A model generated the notes under the pieces. It saw nothing but the letters and a program-made list of their open reading frames with translations. It searched no databases and had not been told where the DNA came from. Positions 10,785 through 23,742 of a stretch of 64,000 bases of DNA are shown in pieces. The position numbers and the translations under genes are program-made. Within the stretch, counting starts at the first letter, position 1. Each line of letters starts with the position of its first letter. Origin of the DNA: Physcomitrium patens (Eukaryota; Streptophyta; Bryopsida; Funariales; Funariaceae); the NCBI RefSeq assembly GCF_000002425.4, contig NC_037264.1:8786886-8850885 (forward strand). Direction: 5' to 3'.

Positions 10785-12850
10785 TTATTATGGATATATG
10801 TAATTACTTAGATAAGAAGTAGGTAAATAAAAGTAGATTTAATAATATTGTGAGGATGTAAATTTGATTTTAAAAATATTTATTTTTGATTGATAGTTTA
10901 GAAACTTTGCCAACAAGTTGGATATGTGTTGCATATATTAGCAATATGTAGTATAAGTTATCTATGCCACGTACTTAAAAAAAACTTGACTTGCAAGTTA
11001 GACATGTATTGGAGGTCCTATAAAAAATTTCTATGTAGCTCTTAATTAGATAGTATATATAAAAGAAAAGTAAAGCCTTTTTTATTCTTGCCAACATTGT
11101 CATGTGGTAAGTTAGCTATATGGTGAAAAATAAAAATATAGATATTATTTTAGTAGAATCTAATAAAAAAATATAGTAAAATAAAAAGATAAATGATAGG
11201 AAGATAGTAAAAAATTTAGACTTATTGCTGTCTTTTGTAGAAAGAACTTCTATTTATTTTGTACAAGTATAAATGAGTCAAAAAAAATGAGATAAGAAAT
11301 TAATATAGATGTATTTAAAAGAGAATTAATAATAGATTAAAATAAAACTTATCTCAAATTATCAAAAATTAATATCCAAAGAGGATTAGTTGTCAATTTG
11401 ACTTGAAATCAAATTCCAAGATACAAAACCATACATCTATAGTGGTTCTAGAGTTCTTTTGAAAATCAAAGAGTAGAATTTGAAAGAAGACTTTATAAAG
11501 TTTTTTAAAGCATTGGTTTTGAGTGATTTAAATTTGTAATGAATTTGTAAGAGCTTTGCAAAGTTAAGATTGTTTTGGATGATTTTGGGATTTGTGAAAT
11601 AAAATAGGATTTATAATTTAAGTAATTACTTGAGCTTTGAAGCAAATCTATTACTGAAATTTTATAAGATTGTGAGTATAGTTGTATTGAACATATGTTG
11701 TAAATTTGAACTTAATCAAACAATTAGATTGGAGATTATTGAAGTTTAAGTGAGTTAGGATTTTAAAATTTAGATTTTTAGGCCCAATAAGGTTATCTAA
11801 GATTTGCAACAATTTTCTTCTTGGATTGAGGTGATTTTTATTAGAGCTAATAGTTGACTTAACTTCCAATTCTTATAAAAAACTTAGAGAGTAAGTTATT
11901 GATTCAATTAGGAATTGTTGCTACTCAAAGATTAATATTAAGGTCAAAGATGGAAGTCGGCTGAGACCTAAGTGGATTATGACATTTTTCTCCTATTTCA
12001 TAAGTTCAATTCTCTTCAAATTTGTTATGCTTTTTTGTTAACTAAGAAATTAAGAGATATATAAAATTTTAAGCAAGATCAATAATTTAATTAATAGATA
12101 TTGAGGTTCTGAAATTATCCTTAGGATTGATTAAAATTAGTTAGGTTTTGGTTAGGATTGGTTTCAATTGATTAGGTTTTGATTAGAGTTTGTTTAAAAA
12201 TTAATTAAAATTTAGTTTAGGCTTTAAGATTTGATTAGGATTTGATTTAGGATTTAGGATTTCTTTAAGATTTCTTTTGGATTTCTTCAAGGTTTTGTAA
12301 GGATTTCTTTAAGGTTCTTGTGAATTTCTTTTAGATTTTTATAGAATTTCTTTAGGATTTATTTAGGATTTCTTTAAAGATTTTATTATTATTATTATTT
12401 TTAAATTTCTTTAAATTTCTTTAGATTTTTTTAGAATTTCTTTATTATTTTTTTATAATATTTTTAGGAGTTTTTAAAGATTTCTTTGTATTTATTTTAT
12501 AATTTATTTAAAAATTTAATTGAATCCAATTAATATTTGATTATATTTATTAATCTTTAATTATAATTTATATATAATTTTATTAAATTTATTGAGACTT
12601 GTTGTTGCAAATTTCTTTTATCTTCCATAGCTAAGTGCCTAGTATATTTTCAAGCAAAACTTCACATAATACAATAATTTTTTTCTTATTCCTAGTCTTG
12701 TTTCAAGAGACTTTAGTTTTCTTGTCTTTTCCAATAGCCATTCTAGTTCAATATTATATTATTTGTAAGTAATTATCTACTCTTTTTATATGATACAAGA
12801 ATATATTGATTATTTGGAATTTTGAGATTCATATCCTTGATAACTTAAGA
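10785..12850 (+). repeat. 3' LTR of E1, split by a solo LTR
   Basis: Bases 10785-11097 match the first half of the short chromovirus LTR, including the ACAAGTTGGATATG, TTAGATAGTATATAT and TTATTCTTGCCAACA landmarks. Bases 12677-12850 match its end (CCTAGTCTTGTTTCAAGA, CCAATAGCCATTC, ATGATACAAGAATATATTGA). The 1.58-kb between is a family-A solo LTR. Confidence 0.6.
11098..12676 (+). repeat. Solo long LTR, family A, in the 3' LTR of E1
   Basis: It starts TGTCATGTGGTAAG and ends CACATAATACAATA; the end differs from the TACGACA end of the 6224-7971 copy only by transitions. Internal landmarks (AATCAAATTCCAAG near 11408, GTGCCTAGTATATTTTCAAGC near the end, minisatellite at about 12130-12260) match the other family-A LTRs. 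Flanking sequence is one chromovirus LTR cut in two, so this is an insertion reduced to a solo LTR. Confidence 0.7.
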
Positions 12851-13794
12851 ATTTGGTTTCAATCATGTTTTATAATCAACCTTTCTTAGATATTAATCTA
12901 ATATTTATTTAGATAATTTTTGCTGAAACTACTATTTACTTCTACCTAACAATACTTATAATATAGTTTTTGTCAATCTATCTTTATGAATTATATTTTA
13001 AATCCTACAAAATAAATAAAAGATTTTTATATAAAAAGACAAAATTATTACTAAATTATTCAACATTATCACATAGTTTACTCATCCTTAATTTTTATCT
13101 AAGTTTCTAAGATAATTTTCCACTATATTTTAAAATAAGCTCTTTGGTAATATAATACTTCTTTCTTTTTTTGATCTAATAGTTGTATTACAATACATTA
13201 TTGCTTCTTGTTAATTATTCTATATCCACTCTTATTTATTTCATATAAATATAATTAAAAAATTAGAAAAAAAAAACTTCCCAATATGATAGGACAAAGT
13301 AGAGTATAATTTTTGAGAAACATAGATTGATTTAATGAATAAAAAGGCTTAAATTTATTTTTTTGACTTAAAGCTTTTTTTTTAATATTCCTTTTTTAGT
13401 TTTGATAAGAAACAATTCATTATTAATAAGATAAAATATAATAGAGATAAGTAGGTCTTACTATTGAACTAAATCATCTTTATTTTGATAAAAAGCATTA
13501 TCTTATTTTAATAGGAGTAATAAAAAGTGTCAACAACTCTTTAATTCATTGTTTGACCATTGATCCAAGTAGCTTTTTCTACAAAGAATTCTCTAATACA
13601 TTTCCTTCCTCTAGCACCTCCTAATGCTATCCTAAAATTTACCAAAAAATATAATTTATTAAGAAAGAAAGAAGAAAACAAAACATAATTTGTAAAAAGT
13701 ATCAGCAGAGACACATCTAGCTCAATAAAGTTGACTCTAGCCGTGTCCAAATATCATAACTAAAAATCAATATTAAAAAATAAAAATAAAACTA
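12851..13794. other. AT-rich spacer, no recognised element
   Basis: I find no LTR-element homology here. A 69-codon minus frame at 13541-13750 has a slightly less AT-rich 3' half (encoding ...GGARGRKCIREFF...) preceded by a possible splice acceptor (TAAATTTTAG). It could be a lone exon, but nothing else supports a gene. Confidence 0.3.
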
Positions 13795-14938
13795 TCTGGC
13801 AAAACAAAGTCTACTTCCACTACCAGCATTCAATCAATGTTTTCTCATCAACCCAAGTGAGTTTTCTGGGGAAAAAAAATACTGTTCCTTGCAACTTCCT
13901 GCCCGGACACTCACAGTGGTGAATGAGAAAAGATAAGAAAAGGTGGGCACAGTGGAGGTGATGAAAGGGTTCCATCCAAGATTTTGTTCAGAACCCATGC
14001 ACTCCTGTAGTGAGCGGAACACTTTGGGAAGGGACACTTTGATGCAAGCTCCTCGTTGATATGCAGAATGTGAAAGTCCTGTTGCACCTGAAAAGGCAAC
14101 AAGGTGCGAGAGCAGAATCTTTTGAGTTTTTCCATTAACCCAATAGTTGTGTCCAGCTTCATCATCTCCACCACTCCTTCACCAGGCAGCCACCTTTAGC
14201 CCGGAATGCCGCAAATAACTGTCCCAACGCGGGGGGCACGGGCGATGGCGCGAGCAGGTCGTCGTTGTCAAGAAAGTGTTGTGGTCTAACCAAGACATTA
14301 CAGTCGCTTTCGGATCCCATGATACTCCCGTGACCCCCACCCCTATGAATGCATTGCTAGCACCTAGCTCATTGAATGCTTGCCTAATATTAATGGAGTT
14401 GTTAGCTGGTGCTTGCTCGACTTCCTTGCATGATTCGATTCTTTTTCTTGCGTAGCGGAGCTGGCAGATGTCGCTGGCGACCTTGACTGTGTGTGCTGGT
14501 GCAAAGACTGCTCGAGTGAGTGCTTTGTAAAACTGGAATACCACTTCACTGCACGATTGGAGTCTTGATGTGGAACTATGACGTGATTCCACTTGACGTG
14601 GAATCGATTGTGACTGCTATTCATTCACGTATTGGGACAAAACCATTGCTGATCTTGTAAATGCATAATTTTCAATCGTCGGATTGTTTGTCCACACCTT
14701 TAAATAGTGTCCCGTTGTTTCAATCCATTAACACCTAGATTATACTGGTCAAAGTTCATGCTGATGGATGTCTTTTAACTGTGGTTCAACAACGACATGA
14801 AACTCAACGATATAGCGTCCCCTTGTCGTTCCGACGTCTGGGTTGAAGCCCCGCACCGTCTATCAAATGTAGGTAGCTAGTTATCGCTCGCAACATTTCA
14901 AAGGACATTCAAAACTTGAATGCATACAACGCATCTGC

Positions 14939-14948
14939 TCTATATAAA
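14939..14948 (+). promoter_or_regulatory. Candidate TATA box in island 1
   Basis: CTCTATATAAATT sits about 45 bp upstream of the ATG at 14993, in sequence that is not otherwise AT-rich. Spacing and context suit a plant core promoter, but no transcript evidence is available. Confidence 0.3.
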
Positions 14949-14992
14949 TTAGTACTTCCTGTGACACATCCATCTCAGCATTCTCACGGAGG

Positions 14993-15154
14993 ATGCATTC
15001 ATTCGCTCAAACTCAGTCACTGCGAACACGTCAGGCGTTCAACCCTATCCTCACGGCTAACGTCGTGGAGAAGGGATTACATACTATGAAAAATCAAGTA
15101 TCGAAGGTTATGTTCGCATGTTCAGTGGATCTGTTTCCGAAGACCAGGTCCTAA
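14993..15154 (+). CDS. Short 53-codon ORF downstream of the TATA-like site
   Basis: The frame opens MHSFAQTQSLRTRQAF and closes at TAA 15152-15154. It is the first ATG after the candidate TATA box and has a balanced composition. I do not recognise the peptide. It could be a first exon, an upstream ORF or chance. Ser, Gln and Arg near the start and no acidic residue in the first 20 would suit an organelle-targeting leader, but that is speculation. Confidence 0.2.
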   Translation: MHSFAQTQSLRTRQAFNPILTANVVEKGLHTMKNQVSKVMFACSVDLFPKTRS

Positions 15155-16971
15155 ACAATATTTCCGCAGGCATGATTGGTATACAATAAGAAGCTACCCC
15201 CACGAAAGTGATTGGGCATTACAATAAGCAAGATGAAAGTGATTTGCGGCACCCAACATTGCGGCACATACTCTCCTGGAATCACTCCGACGACGGACAT
15301 GAAAGAGCGGAAGGAAAAAAACCTGGTGGACAACAACGCTCGTGCGATGAAGAATGAATTAACGAATCAATCCATGATCGTGGCCATGTGGATTCAATTT
15401 AGCTGATCTTAAGGGGCAGCACATTTGGATTAAATAAAGAAAAAGACAATGTCAAGAACCGTTATAGCGATCTTCCCCAATATCAGGTTCAATGTGTCTT
15501 ACCGTTGCTCCCACATTCCTGTTGTCCAGGAATATGTCCAGTAGTGTCTTTAAATCCTATCCCTTCATACTTAGGGAAATGTAACACTGAATATCACGAC
15601 TTGGTGATGAGTTTTACTGACTCGTTCTGTGTGTCATGCGGTGTTGGCTGAGAATGACGACCATTGGCAAGTAAAGTCTGCTTTCGTATCAACAAATTTT
15701 CTATGTAGCCAAAAGATCCGATTCATTCAACCACACTAAATTCTGGTTTAGGCTTGACATAATGTTTGATGAGCAGAGTGAGTAGAACGAAATGGATCAA
15801 TCCTCATATTTCACTATCTTACTTTGCACAGGTAATGATCCTAAAATCCAAGTAAGTTACTCTAAGCAGTTTACCTTCTCAATGGTTGTTTTAATCAGGT
15901 CTCAATGAAGAAAATCTGAAATTCAGCATACTGTGTAATTCTCCATTTTTTTTTTAGTTTCCTGTGCAAACTTCAACTACCACCAAAACTTTGAGGTACT
16001 ATCTGCGATCTGGTGAATGTGAGCCTATTGTTTAGTGTTTACGAAGAATGTATGCCTTCCAACACCAATATCGTCAAACTGATGGTTCCTGTGCACTTGT
16101 CATTACATTAAATGAAGTCAAACCAAATTACCTGAAATACGAGAGGGTTTTGAATAAGCTGTCACACAACATTATCTGCGTGAGTTAGTCTCAGCATTCA
16201 TGGTGTTCAGTAACGCATATCGGACACTATCCAATAACGTATCTCATTCAATCTGATACAATTGTGTTGTACAAGAGCAGTCATGCTGAGGATCAAAAGT
16301 TGGGAGAACTGGACTCCTCTATCCATTATTGGACACTATCCAACCCCGATTACCGCACTTAAGGTACCCGTTTGCATCGACGAGGCTATTGCTCACATCT
16401 TTTATAGACCCATATTTATTCCCAATATGATAAAGTGAGGTGCACCAACTTTGGAGGTTGTCCTGGGGGTACTTCCAAACTCTTCGTGGATATCAAGATT
16501 TATCAGTTCAGGTTGAATATGCTGAAGATGTTCGACGGCAACCTAAAGAGTAAAATATGTGAGCTAAGGAGCGTTTCAGCGGGTATGCAACATCTAAATA
16601 CCATGACTACCATATTTGATTTTCAAGTGAATAATTTAATAGCCCTGAAATGCATCAATTGATAGTCTGTAGATTATGCATGTTCCTCCACCAATTTCCA
16701 GGTTTTTGCTGGAGACACTGGTGAATTCTTGGTGGCAACAATATCTCATTGATCTTCCTCTCTAAAGAATCATCGCTATAGTCATGCTCAAACAACCAGA
16801 CTTGTCGCCAACTTGTCTCCAACTTGTCCCATTCTCAAGGCTTACATGAGGTCCTAGACTAGCTTCACAACAGAAACTCATGCCTACATCCACGCTGCAC
16901 ATCTAGTAAGTAATTCTTCCCGAGGTACCCAAGTCAAGGTTAGGAGAAACTGATTGCAGGGCGTGGTATGA

Positions 16972-17048
16972 CTTGAACAGTGCTCCAACACATAGTGCGA
17001 CGAACGTTTCTTCGTCGCACCAAGACTAGTTCAAGGTGAGCACTGTTC
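16972..17048. repeat. Nested perfect inverted repeats (77-bp cruciform/hairpin)
   Basis: The inner stem is GTGCGACGAA (16995-17004) with TTCGTCGCAC (17011-17020), 10 bp perfect around a 6-nt loop. The outer stem is GAACAGTGCTC (16975-16985) with GAGCACTGTTC (17038-17048), 11 bp perfect. A third alternative pairing is CTTGAAC (16972-16978) with GTTCAAG (17029-17035). Such nested pairing in balanced-GC DNA is unlikely by chance. It could be a structured RNA, a small foldback element or the footprint of an excised element. Confidence 0.6.
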
Positions 17049-17630
17049 GGTTCCAGCCCCAGTTGTCAAGTGGAAGGTGGGGCCAGAGGCAATCTGCAGC
17101 AAACGAGCAACGGTACGACGACCGTTCGAAAGGCGGTTGAAGCCTCAGCGGGAAAGGGTCAACGCAGCAGCCTCATCTAGCAACACAGAGGTGCAGGGAT
17201 TCCACTAAAGATCGGCACAGACACACAGATCGAGATGCCGGAGCGAGGATCCAAAAGAGGCAAATGTAGGCACTGTGTTGGAAAATGTGACTAGGTGAGC
17301 GCCCTTTTCCTGGATTGGGATTCGCACTTCTTGTGGAGGGAGAAGGATGGACAAATTTTCCTCCTCCGCCTCCACTTCCACTTCACTTCCACTTCTACTT
17401 CCACTCCCTCTCTTCATAATCCTCGCTAACCTCCGCGATGTCATGAGTAATCTCGTCACCGGTGTCAACATGGATCTCGTCGTGAATGATCCAGTGGGAC
17501 TCATTTCATGCGACTTCAGCATCGGTGGTGTCACCTCCGCACCCACCAAGCAAGCTCGAAGCGAGAGACCAAACCCATTGTTCCGGGGATTTAAATTTCT
17601 TTTAATACAAACGATAGATTAGTCTTGACA

Positions 17631-18219
17631 CTTTTCACCAATCTTAGTATTGTTAGCAACCAAACTCTAAACTCTTCTTGCACATTCCAATAAAAAACCA
17701 ACTTGTCTTTTTTATGCTAATTAAAATTATAAAATTATAAAATTTAAATGTTATTTTAATAAAAAATAAACTTAAATCTTCTATTTACTTTTACTTATAA
17801 GGATAAAGTTTCTCTTGCTTTAGTTACATGTCAAAAATTTTAACTTAATCACACTATCTATTACTAATTTATAAACAATATTTTGAAGACTTTAGAAAAT
17901 ACTTTAAATCATAGAAATTAGATCAAAAATACATATTAATAAATTTTTTGTGCACAATTATAACCGAATTTTTTTTTTAGGTTTTGTATTAAAAATTTTG
18001 AATGTCAAAAATACTAATATTACACTGAAATTAAGTTGATTAAAGCAATTTTTTACTTCTTTAAGAAAAAGGTGTTTTTTGCAACTAAAATTTTCATTAC
18101 TTACATAATACTCTTTATTCTTAATTTTCACAAGTTGTTTTAATTTATTTTTTTTGTTAATTTTTTTCTACATAATTTTAAAACATATACAAGCTTGTCA
18201 GATGTCAATAACTAACATC

Positions 18220-18259
<40 letters not shown>

Positions 18260-18558
18260 CTTTATAAAAAGGATTATCTCATGTACTTTCTAGCTAACAA
18301 AATTGTTAGCTGCTTCTAAACTCACACTTTTTAGACTCTTGAAATTTACTTTTAAATTATTCTAAAATAAAACATATAAAATTAGCATTTTTTATCAAAA
18401 AAATAATTTTTTTATTAATAACTATAAAATTAGAATTTTCATCTTTAAAAAAAAATAAAAATTAAATATTAGTTAACTTAATAAGTTTTAAAAATATATA
18501 TCATATTAAATACTTAAATTTTTTGCATTGAAGCATGAAATATATTTTTATGCTAGAG

Positions 18559-18594
<36 letters not shown>

Positions 18595-19191
18595 CATATA
18601 TATTAAATTAAGCTTATTAACATTGATTATCATTTTTTAAAATTATATAATTTAACATATCCTTAGAAAAATAAAAATAGGTATCTCAAACTGGAATTTA
18701 TTTGCAAATTCATCATTTAATAAAATCATAATTTTTTTATGATAATCAATCCTCTATTTTTTATTCTATTATAATCATACTTGCTATAATTTAACAACTA
18801 TTAAGTAAAATACACTCATATTTATGTGACAGAGCATCAACAATGGCATAAGTTATTTAAAATGATTAATAAAGTCAATGTTGAACAGTTGCTAAAGTAT
18901 TTAGATAAAGTAGAAATTTTAAATGAGTTCATATTAAAAATATTTCCATATGGGGTTAATAATATTTCTTGTCTGTATTTTATTGGTAAATATATATACC
19001 ATTTAAAAATATTTAGTCTAAATTGATATTGTTATTTTTATGTCATTATAAATATTAATACTTATACTAAAATATTATAATTTTGAAATTTTATTGTCTT
19101 GTGTGTACACAGGATTTGTTTAATTTTAATTTTATGTAATTAAATTGATTAATTTTTATTCTTATAGGAAAAAAAAATTAGCATTTATTAT

Positions 19192-19229
<38 letters not shown>

Positions 19230-19766
19230 TCTCAGAAAATAATCGATTGGTATAATTTCATTGTTATGTTAGGTTTCATCAAAAGAAAATTTGAAAGAGC
19301 ATAATTTTTTTTAAAAAAAAAAAATCGATTAAATCTAACAAAATAAGGCTTTTTAAAAATTAGGTTGAAATAAAATTCATATATAAATAAAAAAATAAAG
19401 CTAAATATAATATTTAAGGTTCTTGTGATTTCTTGTGATTACAACTTGATTTTGTAATATCTTATATAAGTTAACAATTTAAATACTTAAAAGAGTATTT
19501 TAAAATTAAAAAAAAAAACTAAGTTATCTTTTATATTATTTTTATAGCATAATCATTTTTATAAAAATAATTCAAAATTACAGTGATATACATATGTTAA
19601 AAGAAAGAAAATGTATTTAAAACATAATAGTGCATAATAGTATATTTTAAGCATTTATATCATGTTTATGGATTATATTTGATATGAATATTAGCATTTT
19701 GAAACTAAAATTATTTTTTTAACATTTCTGGTTGTGTGCATGTGTACATGTATGTATAAGTAGGCA

Positions 19767-19801
<35 letters not shown>

Positions 19802-20339
19802 CTATGATAACTTAATCATACTAAATAATTGCATTTGAAATTAATTAATTAATACAAAAATAAAAACTATTAATGCATTGATGTTATATGTTTTTTTATA
19901 AATAAGATATGTACTTTAAGTTTAATATTTTAATATTTAAAAGCTATGTTATAGCTTGAAACTATAAAGATATTTAACAAATATAAAATGTAAGTGTACA
20001 ATGTTAATATCTCTGGACAAATAATCCGTACACATATTGTATTTTTTGAGCCAAAAAGTTATAGATGAATACAATTACTTAAGATCTGAGAACCAAAGAT
20101 ATACATGATTATTAATATTTATTCAAATTATCATTATCCGACAGTAACATTCAAAAACATCAGAAAAATACACTGACGGTGTTTGTATGAAAAAACTTAT
20201 AATTTGAATTGCAAAAATCTTTAGGATTGAATAGTATTTTATTTTTTTAAAATCCTCATGAGAAAAACCAACACCAACTCTACAAAAACTGCCAAAAAAA
20301 ACTACACAAATCTCAACAGAGAAAAGAAGAGCTTTAAAA
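17631..20339. other. AT-rich segment with several (TA)n microsatellites
   Basis: No gene and no LTR-element similarity is seen. Long TA runs occur at 18224-18255, 18561-18591, 19196-19227 and 19772-19801. It separates the two normal-GC islands and has a different texture from the decayed retroelements, with many poly-A and poly-T tracts and few recognisable codons. It may be ordinary intergenic DNA or an AT-rich insertion between islands. Confidence 0.4.
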
Positions 20340-23215
20340 ATTTTATTTTATTGAAATTACAGGACAAAGTGTACATCCATTTACCAAATCATAATGTGGC
20401 TTGTGTAGAAGGTCCTGTGTGATCTCTCACACCCAATTCTATGAAAACAAAATCCAAATGTTTCCTAAAACCATCAAAACACATCAACTGCTCAGTTATC
20501 ATCGTCGAGGGCATTTCTTAGCGTAATACTGCACAACAATCAAACTAAACCATGGCCGGCTTGATGAACGTCATGGAATTGTGATGCCTCACCAAGTAAG
20601 CACAGATTCATGCGTTTTTTTGTTTTTTCACTGTCAAAAAAACACATATGAAGCTCATGAGTAATAAGGCGACGGCATTGATTAGAGAGGCTGGAATGGC
20701 TTGCACATGTGGTGTGTGCTGATGAAGCAGAGCAGGCGGTGGCGGCGCTGCAGTGCTCCTGTAGTCATCTCTTGACTGCTGAAGGATGTTTTACCTCGGA
20801 GGTTTTCACAGTGCCGAAACCCGGGCATCGATATATGACCTGCAAGTTCAGGACTTCGACGCTGTTCAACGTGGATTATGCTAAGCTCATGGTGGATGTC
20901 GCGTTTTTCGTGTCATGAGAAGTTCTGAGCAGGTGGACTAGGTCGCTGAATGTGGTTTTGGTTCAAGGTGCTGGAGGTCTTGGACCTGACGTTGCCACCG
21001 GCGATGCTATTATGGTTCGTCGTAAGATGGAGAGTTTGGTAAGCTCAAAGAAAACTAAGGAGCAAGCAGGCTAACTGGCTGTATGTAGTTGCAACTAGTC
21101 GGGATGTGAGCAGATGGGTGTCGCAATAGAAGTGAGGGAAATTGGTCCTGTAACTGCAGGTGCATCGTTTGCTTCGAGAGTCTGTTTCCACGTCTTGCTC
21201 TCACCCTCAAATGAGTGCATGTGCTAGAGTGGAGGTACCTCGAGGACAAGGTGTATTAACCACTGCGGCCTGTCTCCTGCGCCATTAGGCGGTGGTCAAG
21301 GTCACCGAGGGTAGATGGTTTGTGGGTAGCTTGGTGTTGGGAGGTGCTGCGACAGTATGACCTCTGTTTTTCGTGTTCTCTTTGGACTGCGTACACAAGT
21401 GGTTGGAAAACCTCGATGTTGGGAGGAAGTGAGGGGTCATTTGACAGTCGGGTGGCAGGAAGTGGAAAATCTTTGGTGGCGGGGCGGTACCGGAGGGCAT
21501 ATGAGCAGATCCTGTGCATTCCAACGCACCATCGGACAGTCGCATTCCATGAAGCTGCCTTCACGAACTCTTAAACTCGCTGGATTTCCACTATGGTGCT
21601 CACACCCTTCGGTGTCCCGAAAGCTCAGTATTTTGCTTTCGTTCTAGAACTTTTCATAGCTAAATCTCGACACACTGTTTCGTTTTACAGTGCCACTGTT
21701 TTGTCTCTGTGTGGAGAGAACTCGAAGGGAATGAGAGGGATTGTCCATATTGGCAAAGCTGGTACTTGGGTTTGAAACTCATGCTGGGACCTGTACTGCT
21801 TGGAGCATGGACTTCAATCCGAGAAATGCATGCCAAGCGAGACCATGTAAGAAGGTGATGACGATGCCTTCAACACATTTATTTTCAGCAAGACAAGGGA
21901 TGGAAAATAATTCCGTTGTGCTGTGTTTGTGATTTTGGAGCCTCTGGCGGTGAATTTAATTTAGATTGGTACTAGAGGAAGCGCAGAGGCCGCACACTTA
22001 TGGCATGCGACCCGATTTAAGGAGATCGGATTTGCTTGGGCTAAGCTTGCAACAACTTCGCATGTATCGGTCATGTGAAGGTATATGCAACTATTCACTG
22101 TCCTAAATAAGAATATACCATCTATTAAGTACTAACTAGGTCATCTGCTAGCATCACTCCCACCAAAGATTTACTGTCGAAATAGTATTCTATGAACCCA
22201 GTCCTTAGAATGAGCAGATGCTCAATGATGCAGTCATGGAGCTTGAGTAGTGAATGTCTTGTTTTGATCATCATTCTTGCCTCTAGGACTCATTTAATGA
22301 ACTTTTCTCGCCGCCTTCGATCTATGAAGCAGTGGTCCTTGAAGCTTCAGACTGCAAGGCGACAAGGAGAGTGAATCAACTTACTGGCAGCCGTGGATCA
22401 GTTAGCTTTTATTGCTGCCGATCTGAAAAGGGTAAGCGAGATCACAAGATATTGCCACTGTTAGGACAATGCAACAAGTCTTAAGGCTGCAGAACTTGAA
22501 GGATATCGACGTCGAGTATGAACTCACGACGACTTAGTTCAAAAGATTCAACCCAAACTAATGAACAAGTCGGTGGAAATTCCTCTTTCACTTGCATTTT
22601 CTGAGGCAGGAGCCATAGGAAGTGTAACAGTGTCTACAGTCATGGCTCTAGCAGTGTTTGCTCCACCGCTCCGAAGGTAAGCTTATCCTCAAACTGCAGT
22701 AGCAACATCACGGGTAGGATCACAGCCTCCCAACTGGGATTCTAAACGATGGGGGAATAAACTAGAAAAGCGACACCACTGGTACATGTTGCCAACTTCA
22801 AGGTATTAATCGCTTTTAAGGCTTGAAGGTGGAAGATGTCATCGTTGTCAATAACTGGCAATGCTGCATTTAAAACCGAGTGGACGCGGAAGTCTGCAAT
22901 GCTTGGACATCCTTATTGTTATTAATCCCCTTTAACTGAGCGCCGTGCAGGTGAGCTTGCATTCCACTTTGCTTGACACGAAAGGGGTCCCATCTCTGGC
23001 TTGAGAGGGCGACATTGGTCAGGAGTTTCACCACTAATCAGGAAGAGGGTTTTGAACAACCAAGTGTGATGTCACTCATTTTGTTGTAAGATGGTATTAC
23101 AAAGTGCAAGAGCTGGAAAAAGGTAGATGGAAAAGGATCCTTGCTCGCCTTCACTCAATCTTCATCTCTTTCTCCTCTTGTTTAGTTACTACAAAGACAT
23201 GTGTTGAGATAACTT
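20340..23215. other. Normal-GC island 2, no intact gene recognised
   Basis: The composition is similar to island 1, again with sharp AT-rich borders. The longest frames are 102 codons (21256-21564, minus) and 96 codons (21357-21647, plus). They overlap on opposite strands, so at most one could be real. A 69-codon plus frame (20709-20918) in the most GC-rich part has no recognisable domain. No LTR or TE protein similarity was seen. Confidence 0.35.
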
Positions 23216-23608
23216 TAGGAATATAGCTTGAAAATAATATCGTAATTACAGAAAATTGTGAAAAAATAGAAATGAGATTTATTTCAACATAAGTAACTGT
23301 TTGTAAAAAGTATAGAACTGAAATTATATTTTTTTCTCATATTATTTATTTTTTTAATGAAATATTTCTTTTTATACTCTGGGTTATGAAATTGGTTGAA
23401 GTTGGGACGTTAAATTTGACAATGCTGCATTTTACACTGCATTTAAGTTGGTCTTCACCGTAAGTATTATTTTTCTAAATATTTTGTAGAAGAAGGTTGT
23501 TATTGTTAAGCATGCAAAGGCTTTATTAAACTTAAATTAAACTTAAGCCAAATCTAAAGACTAATTAATAAATAATACTATATTTTTTTTATTAATACAA
23601 CAAGTGAA

Positions 23609-23650
<42 letters not shown>

Positions 23651-23742
23651 TAGTATTGCAATAATATCAACAAATTTTCTAAGCAAAGTTGCACTATTAG
23701 AAGTTATTGTGTGTTAACACAGTTATGAAAAAATACCAAATT

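Larger units (their letters stand above)
2335..12850 (+). mobile_element. Chromovirus E1, old Ty3/gypsy element broken by three insertions
   Basis: The order along the plus strand is 5' LTR, leader, gag, pol (RT, RNase H, integrase, chromodomain remnant), ORF3 and 3' LTR. This is the layout of E3 and H in this window. It is interrupted by an unrelated repeat (4154-4990) and by two solo long LTRs (6224-7971 in RT, 11098-12676 in the 3' LTR). Coding sequence resumes in homologous register on the far side of each insertion, which is how the pieces were joined. The protease appears mostly deleted between the zinc-knuckle region (about 5390) and the protease/RT boundary (about 5470). Base composition is extremely AT-rich and no long frame survives. 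The outer ends are approximate because no target duplication could be seen. Confidence 0.7.
13795..17630. other. Normal-GC island 1, no intact gene recognised
   Basis: Base composition changes abruptly at both ends, from very AT-rich to roughly balanced. No LTR-element similarity was found. The longest open frames are a 137-codon minus frame (14179-14592), a 114-codon minus frame (17205-17549) and a 91-codon plus frame (17347-17622) that overlaps it. Frames of this size arise by chance at such GC, and none shows a domain I recognise. A TATA-like site with a downstream short ORF lies at 14939-15154, a nested hairpin at 16972-17048, and CTTCCACTT-type repeats at 17361-17407. It may be a pseudogene, a gene with short exons, or part of an unrecognised element. 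Confidence 0.4.

Noticed and set aside
21256..21647. Overlapping 84-102-codon frames on both strands
   Set aside because: They overlap in several frames and both strands in balanced-GC DNA, with no domain. No single frame can be favoured.
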